NCBI GenBank assembly: GCA_025617745.1
Contig: CM046870.1
Location: 21,719,501-21,783,500 of the forward strand
DNA: 64,000 bases
From: Heliocidaris erythrogramma
Lineage: Eukaryota; Echinodermata; Echinoidea; Camarodonta; Echinometridae
Reading direction: 5' to 3'
Below, piece by piece: positions 55,056 through 64,000 of the stretch; positions within the stretch are counted from its first letter, which is position 1, and each line of letters starts with the position of its first letter. Made by a program: the position numbers and the translations under genes. Below the pieces are notes generated by a model. It was given only the letters and a program-made list of their open reading frames with translations, did no database searches and was not told the origin of the DNA.

Positions 55056-55788
55056 TAAAAGGCAATCCAACCTATGTAATAATTTAATTTGTTATGTAAG
55101 CAGAAAAATAACAGAAACAGCATGATAAAAGTTTGAAAGAAATTGGACAAAGAACTATACAGTTATGAATGTTTGAAAAATGGGATCACTAAATCCATGT
55201 CAAACTCATATTGGCGATTTGGTGAATCGATTAATGTTCAACTCTAACATCTGTGGTATGCTAAAATATAATTAATTTCGGCTTTTCTCCTATGCGCCTT
55301 TTCCCTTGGGGCAGTGCTCAAAAATATATTGTAGACAGCATATTGTTATAGGTCCTCCTAAAACAACAAGATCCTACTACTTGTAAGAGAAACATTTTGA
55401 GAAAGTGACATTTTAGTAATTTTGTTAGTGGAGTAAATGGGAGAGTTCAGGGGAGCATTTCATCAAGCGTTTTGTCAGTGATTTTTACCGACAAATTTGC
55501 TCTTAGCCAATCAGATGCAAGGATTTCAGTAGCTTATAACAGTTGTCGGTAAAAATCACTGACAAAACGCTTGATGAAACGCTCCCCAGTTGTCCACCAC
55601 TACATCACAGTGACTTTACCGATTCTGCCAAATCAAAATTCCCGTATCCATAGTGATTGCAACTTTCAAAAATTTCATAAATTTGTTATTGCTTGCCCGA
55701 TTTCGTTCAAACTTTTACCAATCCACTTCTCTGGTTTTTCTGCTTTATTTAAGAACAACTTGCATTAAGGTTGGACTTCCCTTTAAGT
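55056..55788. mobile_element. Family A element in MINDY3 intron, split by MITE C
   Basis: AAAAGGCAATCCAACCTATG at the left and, reversed, TTAAAGGGAAGTCCAACCTT at the right. The family C MITE at 55450-55587 sits inside. Comparison with 41868 and 52322 (GAGAGTTGTCCG.. CTACATCACAGTGAC) gives the empty site and an AGTT duplication. Confidence 0.8.
55450..55587. repeat. Palindromic MITE family C, copy 4
   Basis: GGGGAGCATTTCATCAAGCG to CGCTTGATGAAACGCTCCCC, core in reverse orientation (TTAGCCAATCAGATGCAAGG). AGTT stands at 55444-55447 and 55588-55591; two bases (CA) separate the left copy from the arm. Confidence 0.85.
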
Positions 55789-56320
55789 AAAACTGTTTCA
55801 GGTATTTCTCGGCCAAGTTAACATGTTATTACAATTTTATGTTAACATGCATGCATATGTTTACTTTATCTAACAGCTAAGAAAGCAAGCATAAAACCTA
55901 TACTTGTAAGTTAGCAACTAGTACACAAGGGTCTGGCTAACTTGGCACTGCACGGGGACTGTGTTTCAAGAGTTGAATCCACGCTACACACCGTACCTTT
56001 TTATAGCCTTAAATTTCATGTTTTGTACCATTTTACCTCTTTCAATTTTCAACATTACGTGTACTTCTTTGTTAATCATTTTACACATTGATATAAAATA
56101 ATTTTGAATTTAAGTGTTTTGAAACGTGTAATCAATGCAAAAATCAACACAAATATCAATTCAACACTCTGGGATAACTCGGCCGCGATTTTCCGCCATA
56201 GGCCGAGTTCGCTCTAGTGCCGAATTAGCCCGGATTCCTAGCAGCAGACAATCGGCTTATAGTCCTGTCCAAGGGACTTTGTAATTGAAGATTAATACCT
56301 TACCATGGGAAACAATACAT

Positions 56321-56385
56321 TGACATGGTTTGAACCATGTACCTCCTACATGTAGTTACTAGACCACTGCTCTACCACCTAGCCA
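56321..56385 (-). repeat. tRNA-like SINE head
   Basis: On the minus strand GCTAGGTGGTAGAGCAGTGG (A box) and GGTTTGAACC / GGTTCAAACC (B box) lie ~30 bases apart. The anticodon arm is weak and the acceptor is not paired, so it is a SINE head or tRNA pseudogene within a MINDY3 intron. Confidence 0.5.
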
Positions 56386-56599
56386 TCATAATTGCTAATA
56401 TGGTATGAGGGCAGATTGGACATGCATATGTTATTCCAATCTTCTGGCTTCATTTTTCAAACCTTGTATTTCCTTCAATATATCATTTTTTTGCTATGGT
56501 TATCATGTTCACCGTTATACTATGATGAGTTTAGACAAACAATGACATAAATATTCTTCATAAAAATAAACAAATGGATAAAATCTTATTCACCGTTAC

Positions 56600-56674
56600 C
56601 TTTGAACTTGGATTGGATCTGCGTATCCCATTGTAATGATACACGGTGAAGTACTCTGGCAATATCCTGTCAGG
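56600..56674 (-). CDS. MINDY3: MINDY3 internal exon (FTVYHYNG)
   Basis: 75 nt, phase 0 in and out: PDRILPEYFTVYHYNGIRRS and NPSSK. Acceptor GCCCCCAG/CCTGAC; donor AAAG/GTAACG. A second AG eight bases further in (CCTGACAG) would break the frame, so the outer one is used. FTVYHYNG is a MINDY3 signature. Confidence 0.93.
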
Positions 56675-58245
56675 CTGGGGGCATTAAAAGAGAAAAAAAT
56701 ATATCAAAAAACCTAAGAAATATTTTAAATGTAGTATAACAAGTTAACAACCTGAGAGTGATGAAAAAAATCAAATTGAAATCATAGCTGTCATTATTTC
56801 TTTGGTATTTTTATTAGACATAAGTATACATTATGTCATTTACACAGAAATGTAGATTGATATGCTTATTGAGCTTCATTTAAGCAAAGGCAGCAGAGTG
56901 AGCTTCCTCGTTCCAGAATACGGTAGATCAACAAACTGAATACTTAAAGTCCATGCTATTTCAGGCTGGGGTCAATGAAAGATGTGTGTGGTATTTAATT
57001 TGTTAAAGTAATTACCATGGTGAACAAACCACAGATGTGTTTCAAAATAAGCTGATATGTTTTTATTGCATCTCATTTTACAATGATGTTACTAACGGAT
57101 ATCTAAATGAACCAGTTAACATACAGAAGGTGAATTCCACCCTGGTATTTAGTTCATTTGAATAAACACAGACAAATTAGAGAAACAGATCAGAGAAACC
57201 GGTTAGTACGGTGAGCAAAATCCGACAAGAAATAAGAAATTTATGAATTTTTCTGTACAGAAAATTTCATAAATTTAGCTGAGATTATAATTTGAAAAAT
57301 TAATTGCATTTTATTCGAATTTTGACAAACAGCTGTGAGGAAAATAGTCACATTTTTTATTTCAAACTATTATTTTTGACGTTGCACATGTGAAAAATTG
57401 CCTATAGATACATTCTAAGCTTCTACAAACTAGAATGGGGCATGCATGATGGGAAAATGAGAGGCACAGACACTTTTCAAATCCTGTTGAAAGATGACAC
57501 CATTAGGAGCTTCAGTTTACTGTCACTTTAAGTAAAACCTGTTCATTAAGGCCATCCAAGAGAAAATAAAAAAGCGACCATTGTAGACAGATGACTTTCC
57601 TAGGCAGGTTCTACAACACATTATTTCCTCCTGCAAGGAGATATACATACTTAGGTGACCATGATAGACAGGTGGCCTTTTCAGAGAAGTGGCAAGTAAG
57701 ATAGGTATAATCATATCCTACATCAAACAATTCCCACGGATTGGCAAGGGATGTCTCACGTGACATAAAATACTTCCACCATGAAAAGAAAATGGATATG
57801 GGGTGACGCCAAAGAGGTATATTGTTGGATAAACATGTACCCTGTTTGATGTCAGTTTAAAGCTATCAATCCGCCTGTTGTGATATTGCCATTAGTCATT
57901 GTGGCAGCGCTCTCGGCAAGCTTTACTGTACGTGTGTATAACGTGACTGTGAAAAAAAATCACGAAGATGATGAGTTGATATTCCTTTTCAGATAGATAT
58001 ATTTCTTTTCCAGTTTGTAATTTTTTGATGATGGATACAAATGAAATATACCATGAACTCTTTTCGAGGCACCAGTAAAATCATGGATCTTCAGTGACTG
58101 GCATACTTACCATTTTCTTTGGGGCTGCGCCCCTCAGAAAATAGTGCTATGCCAGTCACCTCAGAGAATCAACAATTTCAACCAGAGCCTCTCAGTGCAT
58201 GGTATATTTGATTACTGTACATGAATATTTCTTTTAGATTTTTAC

Positions 58246-58333
58246 CTCATCAGGAAAGAACTCTGCCATAAAAGTATTCTGGAGGACAATGCCACACTTC
58301 TCAGGATCTAGGCGCTGGGTCATGAACTCAACA
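58246..58333 (-). CDS. MINDY3: MINDY3 internal exon (LDPEKCGIVL)
   Basis: 88 nt: one base completing the split Tyr codon, then VEFMTQRLDPEKCGIVLQNT and FMAEFFPDE. Acceptor CCAATGCAG, donor GATGAG/GTAAAA. It matches the EYV...LDPEGLGIIL...FFPD region of the family. Confidence 0.94.
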
Positions 58334-58681
58334 CTGCATTGGATGGAAAAAAAAGATATTGAAGGTGTCGGTATAATATTGTTAACACTATTTTCTTGAA
58401 AAATAAATTATAAGCAAGTTTTGCTTATCGCAAGCCTCCTTGTAAGCGGATAATAGCATCACACAACTGTCCATGATTTGTAGGCGATCAGGCCTTTACT
58501 CGCACTATAGAAGGCTTACAATGCACCCAAATTGATTATTAAAATTCACATCATTACTCAGATCCTGGATGAACATGGTTCATGTTTAAACCACCTTAGT
58601 GAATTAAAGCCAATGACCATAAAAAGTTATATCCTCTGTGGCTGAGGTACATGTATCAAAACAAGAAATAATTCTACTTAC

Positions 58682-58827
58682 TATTCAGGCACAGCTACTA
58701 GCTCCAGAGCCTCCAGTAAATTTTGAAGCATGGCACACTGTATGAATCCACTCCCTTCGGTATCATACTCACTGAAAACTCTCCTTGCTCTCTCCCATTT
58801 GGTTTCAGTAGCGACCAGCGCTAACTC
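58682..58827 (-). CDS. MINDY3: MINDY3 internal exon with EF-hand-like loop
   Basis: 146 nt: ELALVATETKWERARRVFSE, then YDTEGSGFIQCAMLQNLLEA and LELVAVPE plus two bases of Tyr. The loop DTEGSGFIQCAM has the EF-hand start (D..G.GFI), but position 12 is Met rather than Glu, so calcium binding is doubtful, as in the family. Acceptor GTTGTAG, donor TA/GTAAGT. Confidence 0.95.
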
Positions 58828-59037
58828 CTACAACGAGAGATATAAAACAGGGATATGAAGACATGTGACTCCATCTTATCCAAACAATTAATGGGTTTAT
58901 ACCCATGTTCATATATCAGATACTTTATAATACAAAAAATAGACAAAAGGGTTATTTGACTATCTGACAAATATGCCTAGCTGCAGTTTGGCCAATTTTG
59001 TACTTTATTAATACAATATATGGAAACTTCTACTTAG

Positions 59038-59315
59038 TAATACATCTCTCAAATTCATAGTGACGAAGCTTTTCGACCTGCACTCATCGGGTCACAACGC
59101 AGGAATGAGAGAATACAAGAAAATACAAAAGTCAAGGAAGGGTGTGTATAGCAATTATTCTAGCGTGCCCGGATCATACCTGGGTCGCTATACACACCCT
59201 TCCTTGACTTTTGTATTTTCTTGTATTCTCTCATTCCTGCATTGTGACCCGATGAGTGCAGGTCGAAAAGCTTCGCCACTATGAATTTGTTAAATGTTAT
59301 CTTTAATACATCTCT
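59038..59315. mobile_element. Palindromic insertion with 12-bp target duplication in MINDY3 intron
   Basis: TAATACATCTCT at 59038-59049 and 59304-59315 bounds the insert. Arms 59050-59152 and 59187-59289 (103 bp) are complementary with two mismatches around a 34-nt centre. Each arm holds the CGATGAGTGCAGGTCGAAAA motif plus GCTTCG. A 14-base extra tail follows the right arm. Retroelement-type duplication and near-perfect arms imply a young insertion. Confidence 0.9.
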
Positions 59316-59813
59316 ATTAAAAAAAAGAAGTTGACATATTTTTAAAATGCTAATACAACGATTTGCAGTACAAATCCACTTTCTCAAATTCTTGCTTCAT
59401 ATCCTGCTCTTTTTGTCCTGTTGTTCTTGCGTTATTCATCTCTCTCCATATCTGTCTTTTGCTGTCTTTCTGTCACATTCTCCCTCATTCCCTCTGTTTG
59501 TCTGTCTCTCTTTCCTATCTCTCTCTTCTTGATATATTGCCTTCAGCTGATCACAGAAATGCAGTCAGCACCATGACAAGACTTCTTATCACATGCATAT
59601 AGCATGAGGTCTCTGGGACAGTTATCAGACAATTCCTTCAGCAACAATTTCATCAAAGATATAGGTTTAGGGTTTGGGTTTGCGATTCGGTCGAGCTTGG
59701 TTGGTCCTCACTGTTAGTGATAAGATTCGGTGTACAGTTTGATCAAAGGTTGAACATAAGAATTTTGGTGGTGCAGGAAACTGACCACGAAGGAATTGCC
59801 GCTGGAGCAGAGC

Positions 59814-59967
59814 CCTGTTTCATAACACTTGTTATCAATAGCAAGTTACGATAGTTGTTATACAGTGCAAGCTACTGAAATCCTTGCATCTGATTGGCTG
59901 AGAGCAAATTTGTCATAGAAATGTAGCAGTTGTTACGGATAACAAGTTTTATGCAACGAGACCCAGG
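59814..59967. repeat. Palindromic MITE family C, copy 5
   Basis: GAGCCCTGTTTCATAACACT to AACAAGTTTTATGCAACGAG with the core CTACTGAAATCCTTGCATCT and GATTGGCTGAGAGCAAA. Arms are like copy 3. Confidence 0.75.
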
Positions 59968-60070
59968 TGGTGTGCAACCTCTGGGACTGGACCGAGACCA
60001 GTCTTGACCACGTCATTGTGGGTTAATATATTTGTTCTTACTAGGTTCTACTCAGTGGAATACAACTTAC

Positions 60071-60151
60071 TCTGGAGAAGAATACTGTGAGGTGGGTTTC
60101 ACTGGCAAGCAACCAGATAGGGTGGCTAGGGCTCTTCAAAAAGGTTCCAAC
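60071..60151 (-). CDS. MINDY3: MINDY3 internal exon with catalytic-type His
   Basis: 81 nt, phase 0: VGTFLKSPSHPIWLLASETH then LTVFFSR. Counting from the C-terminus, the His of ETHLTVFF falls at the place of the family's catalytic His (human His287, known for the family). Acceptor TTCATGTAG, donor CCAGA/GTAAGT. Confidence 0.95.
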
Positions 60152-60239
60152 CTACATGAATAAAGGTAAATATTTTACCAAAAAAATTAGTTACACAATA
60201 AAAAGATAGGAGTCGGGATTTTAAACAAGATGAATGCAA

Positions 60240-61140
60240 CTGCGTATCCTATATGTCTCAGCCTAAATTCAGTTGATGGCTCAAACTGTCCTTGAAATAT
60301 TATGATAACCAGAATAAAAAAGCCTCTAATTAAATGTTAATTGACCTCTTTGACATTTGACCTTACACCTTATAACCTCCAAATCTGATCACTTTATCTC
60401 CTCCTAGTCATAAATACAAAATAGTTGAGATATGGTAAGGTAAAAAACATTAATTTCACATACACCTGTATAATGACCTCTATGACCTGTCAACTTTGAC
60501 TTACATGTACAAAAATCTAATCAGTTCGTCTCACTATGGTGATTCATACTAGTTCCAAGTTTGAAGTTAATGGATCAAATGGTTCTTGAGATATCACGTT
60601 AACAAGGCTAAAACGTGCAATTTCAGAATCGACCTCTATGAGATTTGACCTTTGACCTACATATCCCAAACTCTAATCAGATTGTCTTTCTATGGTGATA
60701 ATACTAGTACCAACTTTGAAGTTCATGACCCACAGGGGATGGTTCTTGAGATATCGCGTTAACAAGGCTTAACACCTGCAATTTCAGAAATTGACATGTG
60801 ACCTTTAATCTTTGACCTACATACCCCAAATCTAATCAGATCGTCTTTGTATGGTGATACATACTAGTACGAAGTTTAAAGTTCATACCGCAAATGGTTC
60901 TAGAGTTATCGCGAGAACAAGGTTAACACCTGAAATTTCAGAAATTGGCCTCTGTGACCTTTTACTTACATACCCCAAAATGTAATCAGATCGTCTTCCT
61001 ATGGTGATACATACTAGCACCAAGTTTGAAGTTCATAACTCATGTGGTTCTTGAGTTATCATGAAAACGAGAAAGCGGGACGGACGGACAACCCAAAAAC
61101 ATAATGCCTCTGGCACCATCTTCAGTGGGCGGAGGCATAA
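60240..61140. repeat. ~120-bp tandem repeat with DR1-like words
   Basis: About six units with TTTGACCT(T)AC, CCCCAAATCTAATCAGATCG, TCTTCCTATGGTGATACATA, CAAGTTTGAAGTTCAT and GTTCTTGAGATATCGCG. It ends with GGGACGGACGGACAACCC, then CATAATGCCTCTGGC...GGCGGAGGCATAA. The terminal AATGCCTC...GAGGCAT is a small inverted repeat. TTTGACCTTTGACCTAC (60642) contains a DR1 motif. Confidence 0.75.
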
Positions 61141-61534
61141 AAATATTAAATTGACATTTTCAATACCCACAAATATTCAAAGAACTAACAGGGGATCAAT
61201 CATCAGAAAATAGTTTGCTCTAGGTATTTGGGGTGCAATGTCATTATACTATTTTAAAAACTATATCAGTTTCAAATGTTTCTCATCTGAAGACATATTA
61301 CAAACTTAAATACATTATAAATAAAGGTAAAAAGCTTTTTATTACAAGGTGCATGCAGGGAAGTTAACTCCAGGCCTTGATATGACAAAAATGTTCATTA
61401 TTACTTTTGATAACTGTTCAGGGTTGCTAGCTTGCTGAGAGATTAAAATGATTGATTTCAAAATAGTCAAACCTTGCCATTTCTCATTTTGCATTTCACT
61501 CCTTTTAATGCATACATGTGAAAACATTACTTAC

Positions 61535-61605
61535 TTCACAATACTTGAGATTCTCCAGGATTGTCAGGAACCCAATCAAGGACTGTTTGGAGATGCCTTT
61601 CATTT
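61535..61605 (-). CDS. MINDY3: MINDY3 internal exon (GFLTILENLKYCE)
   Basis: 71 nt: two bases, then MKGISKQSLIGFLTILENLK and YCE. Acceptor TTTTTATTACAG, donor GTGAA/GTAAGT. It corresponds to the GFLTLMEALRYC region of the family. Confidence 0.94.
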
Positions 61606-61751
61606 CTGTAATAAAAATGTAAGTGGGAACATCAGTTAAATATTCACCATGGTTACTTTGAATACTTTCACAGCATGAAGCTGATGGAATACAAGTCATA
61701 ATTCATTGTAAACTGGAATGTTATTGAGCTTACCATAATTGTAATTGCATT

Positions 61752-62140
61752 TAAAGAGAAGGTTGAGTTCTGGGAAAGGTCAAAAATAATTTGTGAGCTT
61801 TCTCATTGCTTTATGTCAGTTTGGAAGGACATTATAGTACAAATGTCTCCGGAAAAGGATTGCTCTTTAAATGCCCTCATATTTGAAACATGACGAGAAA
61901 TATCTGAAGTGTTCGGGCCGAACATTAATGCCACATGTGTGTGCAGTCCCATATACCCCTTTCTGTGTGCAGTGCATGTGCTTTTCAGCAAGATAGGATC
62001 AATTTCTTATCATTTTGACAGTTCCAAAACCTCACAGTATACAACCGATAATTCTTATGTAGACATGCTCAATATTTCCCAATTGCTTTGAGGCAGTTTC
62101 CTTCATAATGTAATCACATGACCAGAACTCAACTTTATCT
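61752..62140. mobile_element. Family B element, copy in MINDY3 intron
   Basis: TTTAAAGAGAAGGTTGAGTT at the left and, reversed, TTAAAGATAAAGTTGAGTTC at the right, both followed by CTGG. TTAA at the edges. ~390 bp. No ORF with support. Confidence 0.7.
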
Positions 62141-62304
62141 TTAATATCATACATCTGCATTATTCCACTCAAGGAATTAGTCAACACGATTAAAATATAA
62201 ATCTGACAGAACTCATATTCACATATATACATGTATACAGTAAACAACAAAATTACTCAAACCCCTTGTAATATTGAAGTCACGTGTGTTTGTCTTCATA
62301 CTTT

Positions 62305-62642
62305 TAAAGATAAAGTTGAGGTCAGGCCAAGGGATTACATTGTGATAGAAACTGTCTCAAAGCCATTGGGAAAGGTTGATCATGTCTACAAAAGAATTGG
62401 TGTATACTCTTGAGGTTTTGGAATCATCAAAATGATAAGAAATTGACCCAGTCTCGCTGAAAAGCACATGAACTGCACACAGAAATGGGTTATATGGGAC
62501 TGCATATTTTGAATATGAGAGCATTTGAGGAGCAATTCTTTTCAGGGGAATTTCATCTATGATGTTCTTCCAAACTCACGTAAAATGAATGAGAAAGCTC
62601 ACAAATTATATTTTCACCTTTCCCAGAACTCAACCTTCCCTT
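62305..62642. mobile_element. Family B element, second copy in the same intron
   Basis: TTTTAAAGATAAAGTTGAGG at the left and, reversed, TTAAAGGGAAGGTTGAGTTC at the right. Internal words GATTACATTGTGATAGAAAC and CAATTCTTTTCAGGGGAA are shared with 53600-53900. Confidence 0.7.
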
Positions 62643-63105
62643 TAATTGTCAGCTGTACATTTGTAGGTGAACAGTGATTGTAGTTACACGTCATTTATAA
62701 CAAAAGAAGTGCTTATATATTCATTTCCTGGTATTTTAAGAAATATTCATATCCTGGTCCAGGCATGGCATTGAGGCATATTTTTTCTAATGCACATCTT
62801 TCAAACATTCCTAAGATTCTGTACATGTTTTGCAGTTATTAATAGTTATGGACAAGCTATCTTTCGCTTTAAAAAAAAGTGAATAAAGTAACCTGAACCA
62901 TCAAATTTTGTAAATTGTGTAATTATTTTAACAATTGTTTGTCACATTCTCACGTATAAACATAAACGAGGACAAACCAATTTTTCACAAAACAAAATTG
63001 AACAAAATATTCAAAACCTGGTATGGGTATGAATAACTAAGTTTTTGTTAATTTCATTCCAGGCTTAATATTTGGGGGGAAAAAATCAGAATTTTTCAAT
63101 GGAAA

Positions 63106-63130
63106 TTGTGCGGGGGGGGGGGGGGGGGGG
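63106..63130 (+). repeat. Poly-G tract
   Basis: GCGG followed by ~19 or more G within a MINDY3 intron (on the plus strand; poly-C in the transcript). Confidence 0.85.
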
Positions 63131-63276
63131 ACAGCAGCTCTTGTGACAAGTAAAGGAGGAGAATTACAGTCATATTTATAGCTGCATTTCTTGTTTATCA
63201 TTATCATTAAATCTTACAATGGTTTCCTGAAGATATTGTCATTATTTACGGTCTTATAAAATAATGTCAAACTTAC

Positions 63277-63356
63277 GTAGACCAGCTACATCTTTCTCAT
63301 GATCAAAGACATTAGATACAGCCCTGCCAGTCACCATCAGGTTTATCAAGCATTGG
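63277..63356 (-). CDS. MINDY3: MINDY3 internal exon (NLMVTGRAVSNVFD)
   Basis: 80 nt: last base of a split codon, then QCLINLMVTGRAVSNVFDHE and KDVAGL, plus one base. Acceptor TAATTTGCAG, donor CTAC/GTAAGT. It matches the family's CLVNLLLTGRAVSNVWDG block. The preceding exon is not found before 64000. Confidence 0.95.
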
Positions 63357-64000
63357 CTGCAAATTACAAAACGAGATAGAGTAGGCCAATCACCAAAACA
63401 GATTTGCTCTGTATACGCTCAAGGTTCCATGTCACTACACATGTACAGTACTTCATTACAAATATTAGCTTCGTACACGTATTTTACTTCAGTCTTTAAA
63501 GAGAAAATACAAGTTTAAATATACTCTTCATAATAATTAACATTTAGTCCGCTCTCCATAGTACTTCTATGTCGCAGCATTTATAAACTTAATAATACTT
63601 AACGTAACATTAATACAAAATTAATAATACACAACATAGCATAAAAATTAACAAGTTTATTATTAAAGCATAAAGTTTGAAAGAACTGGAAGGGGAAGAT
63701 AAATCTTGTCAAAAAATCTTAAATTGGTCTGTGGAATTAGCTGATTTTCTGAAAGAGGGGATATTGTTCCATGGTGATGCAACTTATGTGTAGACTGGTC
63801 GACACACAACCATTCCATCCCAGTACAGTTTAGGAGTTTTCATATTTAGCGTGATTGGTCCCCTCCACAAAATATATTTTCATTATAAAAAAAATAATTA
63901 ATCTGAGATAATAAATGTCCAGTGAATAATCTAGTGAAGTAAAAAGAAGCATGAATACACTCAGATTGCAACTAGGGAAATAACGAAGCAAGCAGAGTAG
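63357..64000. other. MINDY3 intron, nothing recognised
   Basis: AT-rich intron sequence to the window edge. No exon-like block with splice sites was found on the minus strand. Confidence 0.5.

Larger units (their letters stand above)
54802..63356 (-). other. MINDY3: MINDY3 gene, 3' half (seven exons)
   Basis: Seven minus-strand exons, all GT-AG with matching phases, join into about 229 codons plus stop. They align by motif with the C-terminal half of MINDY3 (FAM188A/CARP, about 445 residues in human), a cysteine deubiquitinase that trims K48-linked ubiquitin chains. The catalytic Cys exon lies outside the window; the ETHLTVFF exon is inside. Introns are 348 to 1671 bp and contain MITEs, a recent palindromic insertion, a tRNA-like SINE and a ~120-bp repeat field. 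No insertion touches an exon. The 3' UTR end is not resolved. Confidence 0.95.

Noticed and set aside
56600..56666. Alternative acceptor for the FTVYHYNG exon (CCTGACAG/GATATT)
   Set aside because: It shifts the frame and loses the family motif; the AG eight bases upstream keeps phase.

Overview
The window is eukaryotic, AT-rich and repeat-dense. It contains a spliced, conserved animal gene (MINDY3), Penelope-like and APE-type non-LTR retroelements, many MITEs, CCCTAA-like satellites and long poly-C/poly-G tracts. These fit a marine invertebrate deuterostome, possibly an echinoderm. That assignment is inference; nothing here fixes the species.

Layout. 1-4380: a head-to-head pair of nearly identical Penelope-like elements (PLE). 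4593-4756: an isolated exon-like block on the minus strand. 4800-13100: AT-rich DNA, a tandem repeat split by an insertion, GC-rich repeat blocks with poly-C/G tracts, and a ~152-bp satellite whose monomers carry a DR1-type motif. 13280-21910: CCCTAA-like satellite, interrupted by a ~6.9-kb block that contains a complete 4.7-kb foldback element (15982-20651, 8-bp target duplication). 24960-29720: a decayed non-LTR element on the minus strand, split by a second one on the plus strand. 29740-33140: PLE 3' ends in both orientations, a large inverted repeat carrying two perfectly folding tRNA-Arg genes, and a broken PLE C-terminal ORF. 33245-35609: a three-level transposon nest with readable target duplications. 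38972-40658: a TTAA-flanked element with a broken THAP domain and, inside it, two perfect palindromes separated by TTCACCC. 42900-45391: a second complete foldback element (8-bp target duplication). 46780-54000: palindromic and MITE-like insertions.

54802-63356 (minus) holds the last seven exons of MINDY3, a K48-specific deubiquitinase. All junctions follow GT-AG and the reading phase is continuous through all seven exons. The upstream exons lie beyond 64000. Its introns hold recent palindromic insertions.

Apart from MINDY3, the two tRNAs and possibly two exon-like blocks, the coding content belongs to mobile elements, mostly decayed. Much of the window is insertions into earlier insertions, several with empty-site or target-duplication evidence.
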